A stretch of DNA of 12,848 nt, from NCBI GenBank assembly GCA_003024985.2, contig PXIH01S0007153.1; one strand, written 5' to 3'. Positions 8,317 to 12,848 of the stretch are shown here, piece by piece. The notes beneath the pieces were generated by a model. It saw nothing but the letters and a program-made list of their open reading frames with translations. It made no database searches and was not told the origin of the DNA. The stretch's first letter is position 1, and every line of letters starts with the position of its first letter. This DNA comes from Euperipatoides rowelli (taxonomy: Eukaryota > Onychophora > Udeonychophora > Euonychophora > Peripatopsidae). The translations under genes were made by a program, and so were the position numbers.

Positions 8317-9334
8317 TTCGTCGTTAAAATCAAAAACTCACATTCTAATATATTCAAATTGACTACTGGAGTCCCTCAAGGTGCAGTATTGTCGGCCACA
8401 CACTTTAACATCTTTGTCTCTGATATTCATCTAGATGACAGTTGTGGCATATTTGTCTCTGATATTCATCTAGATGACAGTTGTGGCATACTTTCTTACG
8501 CAGACGACTTCAAGATTTTTAGAAGCATAGACAGTGTGGCNGACAAAATCAGGTTTCAAAACAACATNNATCAATTTGTGAATTGGTCATCTGCAAATGG
8601 TTTGATACTTAATAATAAAAAATGTNTNNNATCNTNAATATTGGCTCATTGGCCCCTTATTCATTCTATATTAACGATGAAAATCTCAATGTCTCCAAAC
8701 AACACCTGGACTTGGGAGTATACATCGACCATAGGCTATATTTCTCTGATCATTGTGATTTTTTGGCCAAAAGGATAAAGCAAAAGGGAGCAATAATGTT
8801 CAGAAATTTTCATTTTATGACGCCATGTTTATTAAAAAAACTGTATAATATCTACATATTAGTCCAATATCTAATATATTGGACTATTGCTCTCTGGTGT
8901 ATTCTTTTGCGAATCTGGAGGACAGAGACAAAATAGATCGGTGTTTCCGTGCCTCGACAAAAAAAATACCCTGCCTACACCATCTAACTTACAGAGAGAG
9001 ACTGGTCCATTTAGAAATGAACACTCCATTACAAAAAAAAATTAGATTTGACATTCTTTATAGATATAGATTGATCAATAATAACAGCCATTTTTTCTCA
9101 TTGAGTAAGAATGTCAGCACCAGAGGTAATGGAAAAAAACTTGATCATGAGTTCCATAAATCGAAAGCAAGATCAAATTTCTTGGTCATTAGANTNNTAT
9201 CGTGNTGGAATAACCTAGATAAAATCACTGTAAACTCAATTGATTTTAACACTTTCAAAAAACGTGTAGACTTAATATCTGACAACTTGCCCAGAATTTG
9301 TAGATCTAATATAATTTACTGTACTTTCTTCTGA
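8317..9334 (+). pseudogene. Broken reverse transcriptase C-terminal region of the LINE
   Basis: The coding sequence runs through three plus-strand frames. Frame 1 carries KLTTGVPQGAVLS, the catalytic-core motif YADD (8497-8508) and a WSSANGLILNNKKC segment. Near 8626-8636, among several ambiguous bases, it moves to frame 3, which reads on through LDLGVYIDHRLYFSDH. Near 8870 it moves to frame 2, with a DYCSLVYSF start, a TYRERLVHLEM segment and a typical WNNLD...FNTFKKRVD end, stopping at 9332-9334. GVPQG and YADD are hallmarks of non-LTR reverse transcriptases, where the YADD aspartates bind metal. The upstream thumb/fingers part and the endonuclease are missing. With two frame shifts, a 39-bp duplication and no start, the copy cannot make an active enzyme. 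Confidence 0.93.
8413..8490 (+). repeat. 39-bp perfect tandem duplication in the LINE reading frame
   Basis: Positions 8413-8451 and 8452-8490 are identical 39-bp copies starting TTTGTCTCTGATATTCATCT. The duplication is in frame and repeats 13 residues (FVSDIHLDDSCGI) between the GVPQG motif and YADD. Related reverse transcriptases carry this piece only once. The copies show no divergence, so it is either very young or an assembly artefact. Confidence 0.95.
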
Positions 9335-9360
9335 AAAGTCCATTGGACTACCTGAATGTC

Positions 9361-9390
<30 letters not shown>
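9361..9390 (+). repeat. (AAT)10 microsatellite, LINE 3' tail
   Basis: Ten uninterrupted AAT triplets follow 26 bp after the reverse transcriptase stop codon. Such short tandem tails mark the 3' end of many non-LTR retrotransposons, and this one fixes the right border of the element at 9390. Confidence 0.9.
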
Positions 9391-9391
<1 letters not shown>

Positions 9392-10534
9392 TCTTTTACT
9401 ATTAAAAAAAAATCTTAAACTAGCATACTTAAAGACAAAGGGAACTTTTCCATTTGTCTAGATTAAATGTAAGCCACACAATGATACGAACCTTAACATG
9501 TTTTATAACCAGTTACCCTTCACAATTTTTTTTTTATATTTTCTAAATTTAATAAACAAAGGAATCTTTTCTCATACTTTATAAGAAAACTTCGTCACAC
9601 AAATCGGATTTTTTTTTTTAATTTTATGACAATTTCAAAGTAGTAAGGAATGCTATGGATAAGCTAATAACCATTACCTATTTTGAAATACTGTAAATAT
9701 ATAAAAAATATATGTTTTAAACAAATATTTGTTTAAATCTGGTTGTCCTATAATATCTAGTGATTATTTTTTTTAAATGTTTTGTTTCAATAAAAAAAAA
9801 AAAAGTGCGTATATCATCCATCCCAAGATATTGTTGAATCATGCACAGTACCTAATTACTTTTCCTAGAAATTCCGGTGCCAGTAAACAAGCTAAAAAAT
9901 TAAACCAAAATAGGATTAAGGGTACAAATACAAACTAATAGAATCAAACGGTCAACCACCATTTGAGACATGTTAAAATTTGTTTCTCTTTACTCTTAGT
10001 CTTTTTGATTTCAAAATATAAAAACAAATGGAATGGAGCTTTATTAAAGTACAGTATATTGTCAAATAATGAAAGAGTATCTAAAAAGAAATTCTGTTAT
10101 TTTTAATTTTGTGTTCAAATATTATGTATTGTATATCTAGTAGCCAGTATGAATTGTGTCAGAGTAGCCAGTTTCTGATCCTTAAAAAGTTGTTTCAAAC
10201 CACAGCCCACTACATCAACACAAGTGTGATGACAACTATATAACATGTTTGTAGTGCCCCAATTATAAAATGTGACATCTCAGACGCATGTGTGGTCCCA
10301 CTCTTTGTCATTTCAGAAGTCGCATGATAGAAGTTTTTTTCTTCTATTTTTAAAGGAAACTTATTTAGATCGGCATATGATATTTTAGCTTAGTCATAAC
10401 TCCAGAAATGACATCTTTGAGTTAGCTTTTCTTAAGAGAGCACGAGAAAGTAATCCCAATTTTTAATTTAAACAATTAGCATATAATGACTAATATTTGA
10501 AAACAAATTGATAAATTACTTTCAGTTAACTTAA
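9391..10534. other. AT-rich intron sequence, no genes seen
   Basis: AT-rich sequence with many T and A runs. It contains a 22-bp perfect palindrome, TTTAAACAAATATTTGTTTA plus AA, at 9716-9737. A slightly GC-richer part at 10190-10330 includes a weak inverted repeat (CACTACATCAACA against TGTTTGTAGTG) but no convincing element borders. No splice-bounded coding stretch was found. Confidence 0.5.
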
Positions 10535-10851
10535 CAAATATCTAAAATTTTATGAGTTGCAACTGTTTTGTTTTTTTTAAGAACAGCCTGTTGTTCTATG
10601 GAAATGTCATGTATTGTACATCATTAACAATGCCCAATGATATTTCCATAAGATGGCAGGCTGCTGCTCTTAAAAAAAAAAATCTAAAATTAAGAGTATT
10701 AACTGGGTTTTTTAAGAGCAATCTTTTATTCTATGGTAATGTCATGTGACTTAATGATGTCAATGTGACTTAATGATGTCAATGTCACATATTTCACAAA
10801 ATACAGGCTGCTCTTAGGTTAGGCTACCACTCAAACAATTTTAGATATTTG
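10535..10851. mobile_element. Nested palindromic MITE-like element
   Basis: The ends form an inverted repeat: CAAATATCTAAAATTTTATGAG (from 10535) against the reverse complement of 10827-10851, with only about three mismatches in 25. Inside, an arm TTTTTTTTAAGAACAGCCTG...CTATGGAAATGTCAT (10571-10610) has an inverted partner at about 10637-10680 (GATATTTCCATAAGATGGCA...GCTCTTAAAA). It also has a direct relative at about 10707-10745 (TTTTTTAAGAGCAATC...CTATGGTAATGTCATG). A further inverted CAGGCTGCTCTTA lies near 10804. The element therefore looks like two related hairpins inside a common pair of ends. No clear target duplication was seen and no transposase is encoded. The superfamily is unknown. 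Confidence 0.6.
10746..10783. repeat. 19-bp perfect tandem duplication
   Basis: GTGACTTAATGATGTCAAT occurs twice in a row (10746-10764 and 10765-10783), inside the second hairpin of the palindromic element. It is followed by GTCACAT, which is partly complementary to the repeat start. Confidence 0.95.
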
Positions 10852-11645
10852 CTCATTTAAAGTAATATGTATCTACCTGTATTTTATTTATAAATATCAA
10901 AACTATTATATATTCAATTAATTTACCATTATCAATTTTTATGAGGTGTGATTAATATTAAAGGAATTTTAAAGGAAAATGGGTTTAGTAAATAGAATAA
11001 ACCTTGTTAGAATGGGAAGGGTAGTACAATAGTGACATATGGGATGAAAATTGTGATGTATGTGAGGTAGAAAAGAATTGCATTATACACAGACATGACT
11101 TGATCAATATAATATTGTATTGATAACTAATGACTAACTAAACATACATTAAAATAAGTAAGTAAATGAGGTAGTAACATGGAATGGTAAACATTATTAC
11201 CGATGAACTGTACTGCTGTATCTGTCCGGCATGAGGATTCTTTCCCGCTCTCCGGTCATGTGTTCCTGCACGTGATTAGTGACGTGTGCATATATAACAA
11301 AAATATAGTAGAATAGCATTATATATACATTTATAATAATGGATATAACCGGATTGTATATAGAAATAATAGAACCAAATTCTATCTCCTTATTATAATA
11401 AGCCTGCTAGCGTTTTTAATATTTATGACCAAAATTGTAAACATTAAAATATTACTAAAATGTAATCAATTAATTTGGTTACTTGTTGTTTGGGATTTTT
11501 GGAGAACCTAATATGGAAAATCCTAAGACTTGAAAGTAAATTTTAAAATGTTTTAATTTTTAATTGGCAATCCTGTTTTTAATTAATGGTATTTAATAAG
11601 TGAATAAAGTCTAATTTATAAATTTATTATCTGTATATTTTGCAG
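10852..11645 (+). other. Intron end before exon b
   Basis: AT-rich intron sequence ending in ATCTGTATATTTTGCAG, an acceptor with a modest pyrimidine tract. A GC-richer patch at about 11206-11290 (CTGTCCGGCATGAGG, CCGCTCTCCGGTCATG and GCACGTGATTAGTGACGTG) stands out. It includes a CACGTG E-box and a TGACGTG CRE-like site, but a regulatory role is only a possibility. Confidence 0.5.
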
Positions 11646-11820
11646 TCTCTTCAAGTTCCATAAAATTAATTTGGCCGATCTTCGTAATCGCCTGCTTTAC
11701 TCGAATCTTACTCATCCAAATATTCACCAACGATTAATTGATCTTTCAACCAGGTCAAAGATAGCATCTTACAGTCCAGAATTAGTGAACAGCGTGGCAA
11801 ATTATAGTAAAAAATTTCAG
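11646..11820 (+). CDS. Internal exon of the same unrecognised gene (exon b)
   Basis: This 175-nt exon sits between TTTTGCAG and a CAG|GTTCTC donor. The first T completes a Ser codon begun at the end of the exon at 2924. It is followed by 58 open codons, starting LFKFHKINLADLRNRLL and ending SVANYSKKFQ, and ends at a codon boundary. The exon is visibly less AT-rich than the introns around it. The peptide is polar and Leu/Ser/Asn-rich and probably helical. There are no cysteine clusters, signal sequence or membrane segments. The donor is weaker than consensus after GT. The call is supported by splice sites, by phase continuity on both sides and by coding-like composition. The family is unknown. 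Confidence 0.75.
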
Positions 11821-12163
11821 GTTCTCTTTTGATATTATTTAAATCTTAGAATTTACCGTAATTATTATACTATCTATATCTCCAGTGATATTTATTTTAA
11901 ATGACAAAGATATGCTATTTATGGAGCAGGAGTATAAAATTTTATGAATAAGCATAGCCTGTGTGTAATTTTAACATTATTTAAAGGTGCAATAAAATTC
12001 TTAGATTTTGAGTAGACATAGATGAGATAAAATTTCATTTACTAAATTTAGATAGAAGTTAAAAGAACAAATGAAACAAAATATCATAGAAATAGTGATT
12101 TTATAATGCCAAATAATGACTCTATGCATTCAAACAATAATTATATCGTTCAATGTATTATAG
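11821..12163 (+). other. Intron (343 bp)
   Basis: The sequence starts GTTCTCTT and ends GTATTATAG. It is AT-rich, and its removal joins the exons at 11646-11820 and 12164-12268 without a phase change. No other feature was seen in it. Confidence 0.7.
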
Positions 12164-12268
12164 AAAATTACTGAGGAGATTAACCACAGAATTGAAAATA
12201 TTTATAGAATTATTAGACGCTCTGAAGATGCAAGAAACAAATACGACAATGCTTTCAAGAATTTTAAG
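12164..12268 (+). CDS. Internal exon of the same unrecognised gene (exon c)
   Basis: This 105-nt exon lies between ATTATAG and a strong AAG|GTAAGT donor. It holds exactly 35 codons, beginning KITEEINHRIENIYRIIRR and ending YDNAFKNFK, in phase with the preceding exon. The peptide is highly charged and spaced like a helix, with Ile and Tyr recurring every three to four residues (I, I, I, Y, I), so a short coiled coil or amphipathic helix is plausible. No known motif was recognised. Together with the two upstream exons it gives 155 continuous residues of a protein whose start, and probably end, lie outside the certain exons. Confidence 0.75.
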
Positions 12269-12707
12269 GTAAGTTTCATTTCTCTCATTTGTTTTGTCAT
12301 TGCTTTTCTTTTTATATAATTAAAAGAAAAGCAATGATATTTTATATTCACACCATATCCTTTATTTAGTCATTATAATAGTAGTTAAGTATGTTATACT
12401 ACAGGCCCATCATGTACAGTATTTAAATTAGTCTTTCATTTTTAATTGCTAGCCAGGTCTGAGTTTGCTGGTTCATTTTAGTTTATTTCACTTTTTAAAA
12501 TTTGGATTTTGTTAATATTTGTTAAGAATGCCAATAAGCAGAAATAAAATTTAGTGTTTGGTGGCTAATTTTATTTGCCAGAGAGAGAAATGCTTTAGAT
12601 TTCACTTTTAATTTATATTGATGCATGAAATAAACAATAATATATTACTATTTCATATATTGATGATTTTAAATATTTATTTACAATTTCAAATATTATT
12701 TACTTAG
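12269..12707 (+). other. Intron after exon c (provisional)
   Basis: AT-rich sequence that starts GTAAGT and ends ATTATTTACTTAG. It contains the 16-bp hairpin. If the candidate exon at 12708 belongs to the gene, a short extra exon of length 3n+2 must lie in this interval, or that candidate is wrong. Confidence 0.4.
12297..12337 (+). repeat. Perfect 16-bp intronic hairpin next to a splice donor
   Basis: The arms TCATTGCTTTTCTTTT (12297-12312) and AAAAGAAAAGCAATGA (12322-12337) are perfectly complementary over 16 bp around a 9-base loop, TATATAATT. The stem starts 28 bp after the donor of exon c. It would form a stable hairpin in the pre-mRNA. Whether it affects splicing is unknown. Confidence 0.9.
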
Positions 12708-12798
12708 GATTAAAGTTCATTACGATAATGAAATTACATATCAGTATTGGGAGGAATTTTGGAAAAAATATAGATCTCATTTATTTTCAACAGGATAA
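12708..12798 (+). CDS. Candidate terminal exon with stop codon (phase unproven)
   Basis: After ATTTACTTAG, one base and then 29 open codons read IKVHYDNEITYQYWEEFWK and on to FSTG, followed by TAA at 12796-12798. The residue mix (Tyr, Trp, Glu, His, Lys) looks coding, unlike the T-rich translations around it. No GT donor follows, so it would be a last exon. However, exon c ends on a codon boundary, while this exon needs two bases from the preceding one; direct joining gives GAT TAA, an immediate stop. It may need a small intermediate exon, belong to another transcript, or be spurious. No AATAAA signal is seen in the last 50 bases of the window. Confidence 0.3.
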
Positions 12799-12848
12799 TT
12801 ATTAACCAGGAATTTTTCGTATTTGAGAGCATCATGGAAAATGTTTCA

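Larger units (their letters stand above)
8317..9390 (+). mobile_element. 5'-truncated non-LTR retrotransposon (LINE, CR1/Jockey-like)
   Basis: The fragment spans the C-terminal half of a reverse transcriptase, a 26-bp non-coding stretch and a 3' tail of ten AAT units (9361-9390). A simple repeat at the 3' end and 5' truncation are typical of non-LTR elements copied by target-primed reverse transcription. No endonuclease, ORF1 or poly-A tail is present. The clade cannot be fixed from this fragment: the C-terminal pattern is CR1/Jockey-like, while AAT/TAA tails also occur in other LINE clades. Target duplications were not identified, because the 5' border is uncertain. Every ambiguous base (N) in the window falls in this element. 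Confidence 0.9.
3111..11645 (+). other. Large intron (about 8.5 kb) carrying mobile elements
   Basis: This is the inferred intron between the exons at 2924 and 11646. It starts GTTAAATT and ends TGTATATTTTGCAG, and joining the two exons keeps one open frame. It contains a fold-back element, two clear hAT-type MITEs and one probable one, a LINE fragment and a nested palindromic element, all described separately. Between them the sequence is very AT-rich, with homopolymer runs and C tracts at 3411-3422 and 4230-4240. An additional exon inside it cannot be excluded, but the phase match makes one unnecessary. Confidence 0.65.

Noticed and set aside
10552-10749. Plus-strand frame with a repeated LLFYGNVM segment
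   Set aside because: The repeated peptide comes from the two related arms of the palindromic element, not from a gene.
12269-12319. Reading through the exon c donor gives a hydrophobic tail and stop, like a tail anchor
   Set aside because: The donor AAG|GTAAGT is strong, and T-rich intron sequence always translates into hydrophobic residues, so intron retention is not supported.

Overview
The window reads as a piece of an AT-rich animal genome, not a bacterial one. It holds spliced exons with GT/AG boundaries, a 5'-truncated non-LTR retrotransposon, several short inverted-repeat DNA transposons, a pyrimidine microsatellite and a large minisatellite. There are no operons, ribosome binding sites, tRNAs or rRNAs. 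The mix of CT-rich microsatellite, hAT-type MITEs beginning CAGAGGCGTAGC and a CR1/Jockey-like LINE would suit an invertebrate, and I lean weakly towards a mollusc or another lophotrochozoan. That is an impression, not a demonstrated assignment.

Layout: 1-434 is a CT/GT microsatellite. From 704 to 2791 lies a GC-richer minisatellite of about 27-bp units, in three blocks, each followed by an almost identical 48-49-bp AT-rich segment (1397-1444, 1866-1913, 2743-2791). This makes a higher-order repeat. At 2924 the first recognisable exon of a plus-strand gene begins behind a long poly-T tract. It ends at 3110 and continues, with matching reading phase, in exons at 11646-11820 and 12164-12268. 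A possible last exon with a stop codon lies at 12708-12798, but its phase does not match unless another small exon lies between. The 155 residues that can be read are Lys/Ile/Asn-rich and probably helical. I do not recognise the family.

The intron between 3110 and 11646 is about 8.5 kb and carries nearly all the mobile DNA: a fold-back element (3672-3816), a complete hAT-like MITE with an exact 8-bp target duplication (5381-5820), a second one (6704-6977), a likely third degraded relative (about 7561-7722), a broken LINE fragment (about 8317-9390, ending in ten AAT units) and a nested palindromic element (10535-10851). The rest is AT-rich intron without recognisable function.

The only host gene supported here is the multi-exon one, and the transposons are passengers in its large intron. 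No new biochemical system is evident. The most distinctive items are the phased 27-bp minisatellite with its conserved spacers, the MITE that captured a G-rich minisatellite, the nested fold-back element, the damaged LINE with its small duplications and ambiguous bases, and a perfect 16-bp intronic hairpin next to a splice donor.
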